Below are positions 46,924-57,209 of a stretch of 64,000 nt of DNA, in pieces. The translations under genes and the position numbers were made by a program. Below the pieces are notes generated by a model that searched no databases, had not been told where the DNA came from, and saw nothing but the letters and a program-made list of their open reading frames with translations. Each line of letters begins with the position of its first letter. Position 1 is the stretch's first letter. Source of the DNA: Sparassis latifolia (taxonomy: Eukaryota > Basidiomycota > Agaricomycetes > Polyporales > Sparassidaceae); the NCBI GenBank assembly GCA_018466975.1, contig CM031556.1, forward strand, positions 3,782,001 to 3,846,000, read 5' to 3'.

Positions 46924-47298
46924 TGGAATTTGGCACAGGTTGGTTCGTGATATTTTATCACTGCTGTACTAGAAGTTTGTGTGCCATGTGTCTTGCTTGA
47001 ACAAAATATCGAATTAGACGTCATTTGAGCAGAGTTTGCAAGATTACACCGGCTAGATTTCGGTCACGGTACTGGTGCAGTTACTGTACAGTGCAAGTAC
47101 AGTGTACATTTTCGATTGAGCTCCGGGAATAACACATCAGTTCTTCACAGCATGATTATCACCCGGTGAATTACTTAGCCTCTCAAAATAGGTGTGTATA
47201 ACTCCAAATGGGGACATAGCAAACTTTTCACCCATCTGCATCATTCCCTGACACTTTCTTATCTTAGGCTAATGCTGTCACAACCCAAGTTGGGCACA

Positions 47299-47372
47299 CG
47301 TTACTGTCTGTGACATATGCGTTACTTTTGCGTTACTGCCGGGGGGGATGCCGACGATCTTGTAAGCCATAG
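47299..47372. mobile_element. Partial copy of the TA-type MITE
   Basis: Carries the subterminal GTAACG repeats in reverse order and one terminal repeat (GATGCCGACGATCTT then GTAAGCCATAG), matching the element at 26195-26594 with one transition in the terminus. The other end and the flanking TA are missing, so it is a truncated copy. Confidence 0.8.
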
Positions 47373-47454
47373 TGTTGGATGTTACCATGTTCGGAAAAAT
47401 CCAGAAACATAATCTGTTCCTTGCACCTCGACCTCACGTGAGACCTACCTAATA

Positions 47455-47486
47455 AGGCTGTTGAATGGGGTACCCTTCAACAGCCT
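47455..47486. other. Inverted repeat / hairpin
   Basis: AGGCTGTTGAA and TTCAACAGCCT form an 11-bp perfect stem around a GGGTACCC palindrome. Neither a terminator nor a tRNA can be argued. Confidence 0.5.
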
Positions 47487-48094
47487 AGCTAGGTTAGAAT
47501 ATCTGACTACCTCACACTGCGAGTAATGTGGTCATTAATTCTGGCCCAGATATCTTGAGTAAGATAACGTTGAGATATAATATTGGCGGCCATGTGATCA
47601 CTGAGATAAGGGCCTCGGGGATCTTCCCGCCAGTGTTGAGTGCTCCCCGCTGGCCGCTCGCTAACCATGTGTTGTCCGCGCCACGCCCTGACTCACGCTC
47701 ATCGTCGCGCATGATGAGCTCAACATCTCTCCCAATTCTTTACATTTTTGCATCGGCCTTTGCTTCCCGAGTACCAATAGGCCATATAAATGCATTGAAT
47801 ACTATTTATAAAGGATAAAGGATATAGTTTTGAGTGTCTTAGCACTATGCTATTAAGTCCGAGGACTATGATGAGTATACCACCCGACAGCGCAAACACA
47901 GAACACCAATCAGGTGGCAGAAGAAGTGGAAGAGGAGGCCACCCCACCGATGTTCTCCTTGTTACCCATGGCCCTCTTCCCTGCTTGCCTTTGTCTGAGC
48001 GCATGCGACGAGGCTTCTTTGCCACCATAATGACATGTTCATCGGGGGTCGTAACAGCATGAACAAAATCAATTGAATTGACAGCTGTCCTGCA

Positions 48095-49750
48095 TCATTT
48101 TCTACCGTTGTGTACTTGGGTGTTCTGGGCAAGTTGATTTGAAGGAGAGAGGTTCACAGTTCTGGGCGCCATCTGAATAGTGGAGGGACAGTCAAGCTGA
48201 GTGGACATTGGCTCCGCGTCATTGGCGGAGTTGGTGCTGGTGTTGGCCGTGGCAGTGGCAGTGACCATGCCGCATGGTCCTTCTCCGCTAGTGGTAGGCT
48301 CTGCGCTCCCACCCGTCACTGTGGTAGTGTCCGTGCTCTCACCCAGTGTTACTGAAGTAGTGTCCATGCTCCCGCCCGGTGTTGCTGAAGTAGTGTCCGT
48401 GCCCCCACTCATTACTGTCGTGGTGTTTGTCGTGGCACCGTCATAGACCCCTTCAACCATATCCTCCATCTGTCACTTAAATCGGCCCTGCCTCCACTTC
48501 TCCAACTCCTTTGTCGATAGCCTGCGGAGCTGTGTAGCATTTGTATTCCATGCACGCAGGAGGACATCAAGCTCCGTGCGCAAATTGACCGCACTTGGGG
48601 AGCAGAACTTTTCGAGTGGCCAGTTTTCGAGCATGACACTATATTTATCAGTGATATGCTGCTCGAAGTTGACATAGTACATCCGTGGGACTTGTGTACC
48701 AGCTGTCTCACCTGTATACTAGATAACAGATAATGGTTAGAATTTATCATGTAAGGCATGCAAAGACTTACGGAGCTTCCGGAGGATGAGAGCACTGATA
48801 CTTGCCTTAAGCTATAGGATAGCGTCCTGACTGTGCCGCAGAAGGCCTTACTGCATATATGAGAATCTGAGCTTTAATAACAAGCTCTACAAACTCACCT
48901 GGAATGCCACTAAGGCAGAATCCTTTAAAATGAACTGCAACATCACTAAGGGTGGCATTGAAGGATGCGGTAAAGAAATTCGCAAGCTTCTCGCTGGTCA
49001 TGAAGATGTGGGGCTGATTGTAGTGGTCAGCGCTGGATCGGACAGTGAGCATTAAGACTTTGGTCCCTGTCCGTGCATGAACATTCACCAACTGTCAGAA
49101 GTCAAGTCTTAGCTAATGATGACTATAAGGCATCCAAATAAAATTACCTCTTGCTGCACAACATCCAATGTGGCTTTTGTGTCATGAAATGCATTGATAG
49201 CGATGTTCTGCACTGCGAGCTGCCTCATCTCGTGACACTCTTCAAATTCCTTCATTCAGGGGTCAGTGACTGTGATGCGCTCCTCGGACGACAAGGCCTC
49301 CCAGCCCTCCTTGATCTGGTCAATCAGGTCCGAGAGCTTGTAGTGCGAGCCTTCTGGAAGGTGAGCTTCTGGTTACAGTGTTAGTATGGAATGCTTCAAA
49401 GCTTCAGAACAATACTCACCATCATTTATATGCTTTACCTCATGCTGTTGATAGACATTCCAATGATTAGATGCACATTTGTTGCTCACAAGTTGTGACA
49501 CCTGTATTAACTCTTTGAGATAATACTCAATGCTGTGAGAACCAAACTCTGCATGCAGCTTAGTAGCCTCCTCATAGAGAATAGCTCGGGCATTCGCGAG
49601 CACATCCTTGTACTTCCGGGCATGGTCCTTCTTTCTCATCGCAAGGGCTTTCTTCTCAGCAGGAGTGCAGCTGATGACCTTGCACTTCATTTGCATGCAC
49701 CATGGCTTGCGAGGTGAGCCCCGTGGACACCTTGCGTGTCTTCAATGTCA
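48095..49750 (-). pseudogene. Decayed companion gene of a KDZ-type transposon (HMG-like region)
   Basis: Exons on the minus strand read KKALAMRKKDHARKYKDVLA, ILYEEATKLHAEFGSHSIEY, LSDLIDQIKEGWEALSSEER, IAINAFHDTKATLDVVQQE, MLTVRSSADHYNQPHIFMTS, VAVHFKGFCLSGIPG, RMYYVNFEQHITDKYSVMLE and FCSPSAVNLRTELDVLLRAW. This series matches a protein family I recall as scattered through Agaricomycete genomes next to transposons; the first half looks HMG-box-like. The frame is broken by TGA at 49256-49258 (VTDP*MKEFEE) and by another near 48470 after WRQGRFK, beyond which a Thr-rich tail stays open. Not functional as it stands. Role in the element unknown. Confidence 0.7.
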
Positions 49751-50916
49751 ATCGCTGTATGCTGGTGGCATCGTGCTGGCCAGGTGCCATCTGCTGACGT
49801 TCTGAAAGTGAGGGACAAGCTGGTGATGACGTGACAATTAAAAAAAATTAAGCGATGTTTGTTTGTATATCTGATGGAGCTCACGTGACTCACTTTCTCC
49901 TTGAGCAACTTGAAGACACACAGATACATGGTCTTTGCGCATTATAGAACTCAATAGTAACAATGCACGACAATAACTAGGGAAGGGGAGCAAAGATTAG
50001 AACTAGCTGCTTGATTTTCACCAAATCCACTGTGTTGCCCATTCACTTGTTGGTGCTTCAGCTTGTGCTAGAAGCCAGATGAGCTGCACCTCCTTGGAAG
50101 ACAATCCTGCTGCGATGAGCTGGTTCATGCAGCCATGTGCAGAATGATTCTGCGTGATAGTGTGCTGCATTTGCATAATGGCTTCCAGCGAGAAGTCATA
50201 TGCTTGAACATACGCATCGGCATAGCATCCGAGAGATGGAACCGGTTACTTGGTCTGTGTAGCCTGTGGGAGGCATGACGTTAAGACACCTGATAGCTCG
50301 CAAACAATCTGCATTCTGTGAGAAGCACCCTGCTGAGTCAGAGGTGCAGGAGTAGTAGATGTCGAGATAGAGTAGTCATGAAGCTGTGAAGACAGCACAT
50401 CACTCTCTGTGAGCATAATGGCAAGTGCTGGGAGCAGGCATCATGCGTGAAGGTGTGACCGAACTGTGAGAGCAAATGGTGGCTGATCTGCGAGAAGGGG
50501 TCTGCGGGGGAGGAGATAGTCCTCATGGCGCTAGAGGCGGCCATATAGATGCTACTTCTATATAACATTAGACACTGGCTTCTTCTACTATAGCAATAGT
50601 GCTGCTTACCTGGTTCTGCAGATTCACTGCCACTGTCCAAGTCATTGTCAGAGTGGACTATCCAACAAACTGGTCAGTGATCGGATAAGGTTATTAGGAC
50701 ACTTGAAATACTCACAGACCGGTTCATTGACTTGATCGGCATGAGCAGCTACGATCTGCCCATACGCATCTGGATTCCCTGTCAACATATACACAATGAC
50801 CTCCTTGAAAGAATCGCGCTTTCACTCCTATGGGCTTTGTACAGCTGTGAGTTGCACTCTCGGCTTCAGGACTACAGTCCTCATTAGATGGTAAGATTTC
50901 AATTATGTATGATAAC
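49751..50916. other. Degenerate transposon-derived DNA
   Basis: Lies between two minus-strand gene pieces of the KDZ element. Short frames only; no recognisable domain. Confidence 0.4.
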
Positions 50917-51345
50917 TTACTGGGTGAGATAGACGGCAGCTTTCATTCCATAAAATACAGGATATAAGGGCCTGATATTCAGGAGAATGTCAGAGCCACT
51001 GGTCGATAGACAGATGGTGCGAGTAAGTTCTTCATCGTTCAGGTGAGCAATGCTCTGCAGGAATGGCTGGTAACAAAACACATCATCAGCTTTCTCCTTC
51101 ATTGGGCACTTGAAGACAATTGGAAGCTTAGCCTTGAATTTTCCTCCAGATGACAAGAAGGGCCTGCGGTGATGTCAGAACGTAGACTATAAGGTAAGTG
51201 AAAAGTTCTCACTCATTCTGGGTGATCATCAGCCTGTGTTCACGGCTTCCGAGGATCACATACCACGATTTTTCATTCTGGGATTTCTTCCTGCCCAATT
51301 TTCCAGTGGGAGGAGGAGGAAGAGGTACAGGAGCAGTATGATGCA
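50917..51345 (-). pseudogene. Transposon-associated gene fragment
   Basis: Two exons: PLPPPPTGKLGRKKSQNEKS and WYVILGSREHRLMITQNE, then FKAKLPIVFKCPMKEKADDV, FCYQPFLQSIAHLNDEELTR and LYPVFYGMKAAVYLTQ. They may be the 5' part of the same companion gene as 48095-49750, since both lie on the same strand in 5'-to-3' order. No function assignable; no intact start or end found. Confidence 0.5.
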
Positions 51346-51512
51346 TTGATATTGGAGGGAGATGGACAACAGTGTTGTGCTCTGAATGTGCGTCGGCTAG
51401 ACAGATGTTATCTCATCGGCTCTTGCACGACTGAGCCTCATGCAGGATGCAAACCTTTGTTTGTAGTGGCTACACTTCATGTTGAAACAAAGATTTGTTA
51501 TATTACATGAGA

Positions 51513-51962
51513 CTAGGCATGAATAGCAATGTTTGACATAAAATCTACAAGCACAGAAAGTTCCTCCGCTGCAGCCTCCTCTGCCCCATCGTCATCTTCA
51601 TCTGCTGCTACAGTATCATTGTGTGCACACTGCATGGTGGCACTCTCTGGCATGGAGGACGTACCACGGCGGACTTCAATGGTATTGTCACCGGTGTAAC
51701 CACAGAGATTGTGAACCTGTGAGAGACGCAGCAACAAATGAGCATTAACTCACTGGCACCATGTATAATAGTCATTCACTACACTGTGAAGTATATCATC
51801 ATTGTGGTCGAGCTGTGAAACGACCGTGGCAAGGTGCACATTCTTGTTCAAGATTGATGGTAGGCAGCGTGTCTCAATGTTGCATTGAGTGGTTTCTTCA
51901 TGCACTCGAGCAATATGACGCTGACACTTCATCACCTCGTGGACTGCTGGCTTGCTCCACTG
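51513..51962 (-). pseudogene. KDZ transposase, C-terminal fragment (separated from the main body by the hAT insertion)
   Basis: Reads WSKPAVHEVMKCQRHIARVH, EETTQCNIETRCLPSILNKN and VSQLDHNDDILHSVVNDYY, then a stop, then LLLRLSQVHNLCGYTGDNTI before an acidic tail (ADEDDDGAEEAAAEEL). This is the coiled, low-conservation end of Kyakuja-Dileera-Zisupton transposases, and it continues directly from the fragment that breaks off at about 57210 (DIHEKQW). The in-frame stop after DYYTWCQ shows decay. Confidence 0.75.
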
Positions 51963-52202
51963 TAAGCAGGGACATAGTAACATAGTAAACTATGCAAAGG
52001 TCCATGTATAGTTATAGTAGAGGCTATAGTCCAGGTCATCAACTCCCAGACCTGCATGTACCTGTACTTGTACTACACAGGTCTGTATAGTACAGTATAA
52101 TAATTACCAAATTTAGTCACTGAGATTCAGATCTGTGGCTTGCTATAACATAGAAATTGATCTGGATCAGGTGTTTTCGATTTTCTCGCATCCCTGCTAA
52201 TT

Positions 52203-55141
52203 ATGCCTGCCCCCGGCTCTAGTGGAAGTGCTTTGGCAAAGAGGCGTGCTCGTGATTTTGCTGGAAAGCCTGGTCCATCAAAAATTGCTCGGATCCAGTC
52301 ATCTGGGATGCCCAGTGGGAGCAAAGAACCCATTGATATTGATGGATCTGATGAAACAGGCTCGGATGACAAGGACAGCGTACCTGAAGAAAATCTCAAG
52401 GACGAAGAACTAACGCCCGAGCAACGTTTCAGTTTATACTTGCCTTATAAAGATGGACTATTGTTCTAAAGTTGTTACACATTCTAGCAAAGAAGAAGAA
52501 GTCGTACACTTCATATGTGTATGGCTTTTACAAGGAGCCAACATTGGAGTATATCGAGAACTGAGAATGCCATGTCTTCAGATGTGCTGGGACTGGCTGC
52601 AGGCAAGTCATTTGCCGGTATCAGGACAAGAAGGATCGAAACAGTACATCAAACCTGAGCAAGCATGCAAAAAAGTGTTTTGGAGAAGCAGCAGTGGAAC
52701 AGGCAAAAGCTGGGAAGTCAAATTTTCAGCACAGCAACAACATCGCAGATCACTTCACACGCGTTGCAGGAGAATCAGGAAAAGTTCAATTCTCTTTCTG
52801 CCAACATACCAAAGAAGAGCGTCGGTATAATCATCTTAGTCTGTATCAATATCTGGTCAGTGTCGACTTGTGACTCTTACAGGGCTACCATTGTTCGATG
52901 GGTCGCTGAAAGTTGCAGACCATTCGACATTGTTCAAGATCATCAGTTTCAAGAGCTCGACAAGACAGGGCGTCCACATGTCTGGACACCATCACCGAGA
53001 ACAGTGAGCCATGACCTCCATGAGACATTTGCACGAGTGAGAGGTCATATCAAGAAGATTCTCAAGGTATCAGCCTCCTGTCGTGCTCACACGATGCACC
53101 GAACTAATGACATGTGACAGGAACATACCGGGAATCTCAGCTATGCGTGCGATTGTTGGACAGCCACAAATCGCAAAGCATACTTGGCGTAACTGTTCAT
53201 CTTGCACTGAAAGGGAAACTCACACACTTTCTCCTTGACTTCTTGGAGCTTTTGAAGGTACGTCTACTAACTCTGCTACCAGATCAGAATTCTAGTTAGC
53301 TTACTTGTGAACCAGCATCACACTGGTGAGAATCTTAAAGATGCATTCATTGAGGTTATCAAGGACTTTGAGATCGAGGACAAGGTTCGTGTTTGAACCT
53401 CCTAAGACACTAACACTGACATGTCTGAGGTAGAGCATTAACGTGACATGCGACAATGCCTCCAACAATGATAAGATGGTGGAGGAAATGGGTGAATCCC
53501 GTTTCTCCTGAGATTTGCTGGCAGTCCGTGCCAGACACGGTGCTTTTGCCACACTGTCTCTCTTACTGCTAAGGCCATTGTCAACCAGTTCGACTCACAC
53601 AGCAAGAAGCAGAAGCGGAGGAATGTGCAGGAGAGTAGTAAGGAGCCGCCGGAATTGGAAGATGATGGGGATGACCGTGAGGATGAAGACGATGAAATTG
53701 AGCCTACAGATGAGGAAGAAGAGGATGGAGATGACATAGATGGGTATGAGGATGAGTATGAGGCACTGAATGCAGAGGAGAAGGAGACGCATGACAAGAG
53801 CACACTCAGAGTGCGCTCAGTCGTCACAAAGGTGTGTTTGGTATTGATGCTGCCATTCCGCTCTATTCAACTCCTTCATCCAGTTGCGGACACTAGCCAC
53901 CAAGACAAAAAACTCGCCAAAAATACTCACTCCGGCGTGGGTGAAAAAATGCCAAAGCTTAGGTCAGCACGAGTCCTACATGCCGCGCGATGTCACAACT
54001 TGGTGGAATTCGACCTATGACATGCTCGTCTTCGCTTTGAAGTACCGCGCTGTGATTAACGGAGTAACCGGTCGAAGAGAAAATGAGGTGCAGCATCTGG
54101 AGCTAAGTGAGCAGGAATGGGGGCTTGTATCGCAGTTGGTGGAAGTATTGCAGGTGAGTCCATTTCCCATCATCATCGCCTTGCTGAGCCTCACTGATGT
54201 ACATTTGTTGCAACAGATATTTAAAGATGCCACTGAGTTCTTCAGCCAGGCCGACCATCCCAATCTGGCGATGGTTATCCCCGCCATGGATAAGATCGAT
54301 GATGCACTCAGCAACAAGTGGGGCAATCATAACTATGATGGTTCTATCTGCGCTGCACTTCATCTGGCTCTCAAAACTCTCCGCAAGTACTATTCGGCCA
54401 CCAACACATCGGACTTGTATCGCGCCACTATGAGTGCATTTATATGCCGTTCACATTGACACGCTGACTAATTACGGCCATAGTACTCCATCCTCGATAT
54501 AAACTCGACTACTTCAAGAAGGCTACATGGGAGAAGACATGGATTACCACAGCTGAGGAGGTCGTTCATGACCTCCTCAACTGTCACTACACCCAGCCAG
54601 AACTTCTAGCGAATATCCCAGATGCTGCTGCGGCACCACCCACTACTCCACCATGCCATACATCCAGCACTCAGAACATGTTTGCCCTGGACTTTGAAGC
54701 ATCACCAGAGAAAGTGAGCAAGCGGGATGAGCTTCAGGAGTATCTCAGTGTGCCAGTGGAGAAGGTCAAGGACCCGATTGAATGGTGGTATGAGCGGCGG
54801 GCAAACTGGCCTAATCTATCTGCTATGGCCCTCGACTATCTCAGCATACCCGGTGTGCCCCTTTTCGGTTTGCTGCAGTGCAGGTGTCACGTACTGACAT
54901 ATAAACTATAGCAACCTCAGTCGATGTCAAGCACATATTCAGCCGTGCCCGCCTTCATCTTCCTTATACGCGTAGCCGCATGGGCGCACAAACGTTGCAT
55001 GCGTTGATGTGTGTCGGGGATTGGTTCAGGTGAGACCTCATCCTGAAGCATCTCTGGGTGAAGGTAACCTCTCTTCCGGTGCTCGAGGGTGAAGAGATAG
55101 AGGAGCCTGACGCAAATTTTGCAAATAAATACATGTTGTAG
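52203..55141 (+). pseudogene. hAT transposase, decayed
   Basis: Cut-and-paste transposase with BED zinc finger, RNase H-like core and C-terminal hAT dimerisation domain. Spliced pieces read MPAPGSSGSALAKRRARDFA, the finger FRCAGTGCRQV with NLSKHAKKCFG, FSFCQHTKEERR, IVRWVAESCRPFDIVQDHQF, YACDCWTA, VTCDNASNNDKMVEEM (core Asp region), RCFCHTVSLTAKAIVNQF, DVTTWWNSTYDMLVFALKYR, VLHPRYKLDYFKKATWEKTW, and the dimerisation block WWYERRANWPNLSAMALDYL with ATSVDVKHIFSRARLHLPYT. Disruptions: TGA at 52562 inside the finger exon, one missing base near 53188 (AYLA|VTVHL), a frame change near 53505, and an in-frame TGA near 55030 before the last exon. Non-functional as read. Confidence 0.88.
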
Positions 55142-55526
55142 TGTTACACAAGTACTCTAGTAATCCTAATAATTTCTAGCACCTCCCGCAGATGGGTCGT
55201 ACTAGCGTGCATGTGTGATGCCTAGGGTGAGCACCAAACTTTATGGTGCAAGCGCTCTGATGACAAGACTTGGCCAGCGCGACACCATCTGGCCTAAACG
55301 ACTGGCCTGCAGCCTCTGTTTCCGGCAGCAGCAACTCACGAGAATATGTCTAAATTACCAGTAAGTCCATCATTGTTACATTTACGAAGCGGCGTTCAGG
55401 GCAGAGTCGAAGGAGCCCTCTATCCTCTGCCCTCCTAACTGTCCAGTTTGCAGCCTGACAGTCCACCAGTGGACGACATGCCAATGCAATGTGTGAAACC
55501 ACCGCACCATGATGAAACAGCTCACC

Positions 55527-55640
55527 TCTTTGCGCTACACCCGTGTGTTGTGCCCTCGCCCGTGTTCCTCTCTGCTTGCTCGTGGGGTCTCCAAAAAATG
55601 AATTTCGAAGACTCGATGTTACATCGAGTCTGTCAAGGTG
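55527..55640. repeat. Dispersed direct repeat, copy 1 (inside the hAT element)
   Basis: GCGCTACACCCG, then a GTGGGGTC.CCAAAAA core and GAAGACTCG.TGTT, matches 56338-56450 in the same orientation. Confidence 0.6.
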
Positions 55641-56337
55641 AAACCTCAGGTGTGTCTGTCCCGCCGCCCACGTCCGGGCTCTGCCACCTTCTCACTGCGG
55701 GAAGCACCATGCACTTCCATAACAAGGGCACAGGTTCTGCGGAAGCTTAGCGAGCGCGTTGCGACACACACAGACTCCATCGTCTGCTGGCCGACCCCTA
55801 TCGGAGCGCGATGCATAGCACCAGGATTGTATATCCCGTTCTTTCACCATCTGCTCGTTCCTCCGTCCTCTTTCTGAGCCCTCCACTGATGAACGTGCCC
55901 CTGCATGAAAGTCCACTGCCTCACCATGTCATGGAAGACCTCCGTGCGCGAGTTTTTTTTCTTCTCCCTCCTAGTTGGCTGATTTCCTTCTGTCTACCGC
56001 TCTCCACAAATTTTTTCCTACAGGGTGTGTCTATGCTTGAACGTCATCGTGTCTCTCCAGTCGTATGGAGCTAACAAAGGAAGACATCGCCGCGACTGAT
56101 GCAGCAGGCCTTGCCAATTCACCCTCGAGACAGCACATCTGCCCAGCCGGTGCCTCTCATCAGAGACACTATTCGCACCATGTACGCAGTAGACTACGTG
56201 CCCATCCACAAGAAGGACAACAATGAGACCTCTCTGCTGCACCTCGTCGCTGGCCTGCTTCTGGCGACAGAGGCACTGCTCGCACTTCCTGAAGAGAGCG
56301 GAGTGTGCGAAGATCTTACACTAAAACTGCTCACCCC

Positions 56338-56450
56338 TTCGCGCTACACCCGCACAATGTGCCCACGCCCGCGCCCCTCAGCTCAGTTGTGGGGTCCCCA
56401 AAAATTGAAACTTGAAGACTCGGTGTTGCCCAGAATCGAGAGCAAGGGAG
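56338..56450. repeat. Dispersed direct repeat, copy 2 (inside the hAT element)
   Basis: Partner of 55527-55640, about 810 bases away; no coding capacity. The intervening 55640-56338 shows nothing recognisable. Confidence 0.6.
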
Positions 56451-57209
56451 GGCATTGAGCACCGTGTCGCTCGCGGGACGCTCAAATATCACCATCTCAG
56501 GACATATCGACAACCGTGACAGACTCAGGCCCAGGACCCTTCGACAAACACGAACCCCGTGCAGTGCGAGGACACCTGGACGAAGTGGCATACTGGATGA
56601 AGTGGCATACAGGACACATCAACGAGCACAAACCCTCGAGTCGGCGAGGAACCTACTCCGCTGGCACGAGCACGGCTCAGAGCATCATCTGACCACTCAC
56701 TCCACGCATGCCAGAGAGGGCCGTGTAGAACGTGAGCCGCGTGTGCCAACAACTAGAAGCATCATCAGATCATCCACTCCACGCACGGCAGCAAACGCGA
56801 CCGCGAGAGTCTGGAAGTTGAGGATGCACCTGTCCCCAACATGGCACGCCATTATCATGACCCTTGTCTGATGTGCGTTGACACAGTCGACACTGCCATG
56901 TTCCCTACCTCATCCGGTGAGTTTTTCTGTTACTGCCTGCAGGGTTGAACTCCCGCATGCTCACCTTCGACGAGGGCCATGGCCGCTGCGTCTTGCTCTA
57001 CTACAGAGACATAGTTATTATAATCACGCATACTATGTGCAGGTGTATAGTAACCTGTGAGACTATGTAGTACCTGCCTGACCTGTCTATACTATTTGGA
57101 CTACCCGTACCCGCCATGTACCTCTACAATGCACGGGTTTAGAAACCCGTCAATATAGTCCAGGTCAGTGTTGATGACTACACGGGTAGACCCGTGTCCC
57201 AGCAGTGGA

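Larger units (their letters stand above)
46924..48094. other. Gene-free spacer entering the transposon-rich region
   Basis: Contains the partial MITE (47299-47372), a strong hairpin (47455-47486) and no supported gene. Confidence 0.55.
51963..57209 (+). mobile_element. hAT-family DNA transposon inserted in the KDZ transposase gene (boundaries approximate)
   Basis: Bounded by near-identical CTCCACTG (51955-51962) and GTCCACTG (57210-57217), 7 of 8 bases, where hAT insertions make 8-bp target duplications. CAGGGACATAG (51967) and, inverted, CTGGGACACGG (ending 57202) may be imperfect terminal repeats. Short inverted repeats occur near both ends (CAGACCTG...CAGGTCTG at 52050; ACGGGTTTAGAAACCCGT at 57137; ACACGGGTAGACCCGTGT at 57180). 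The transposase occupies 52203-55141; 55142-57130 is noncoding. Confidence 0.75.
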
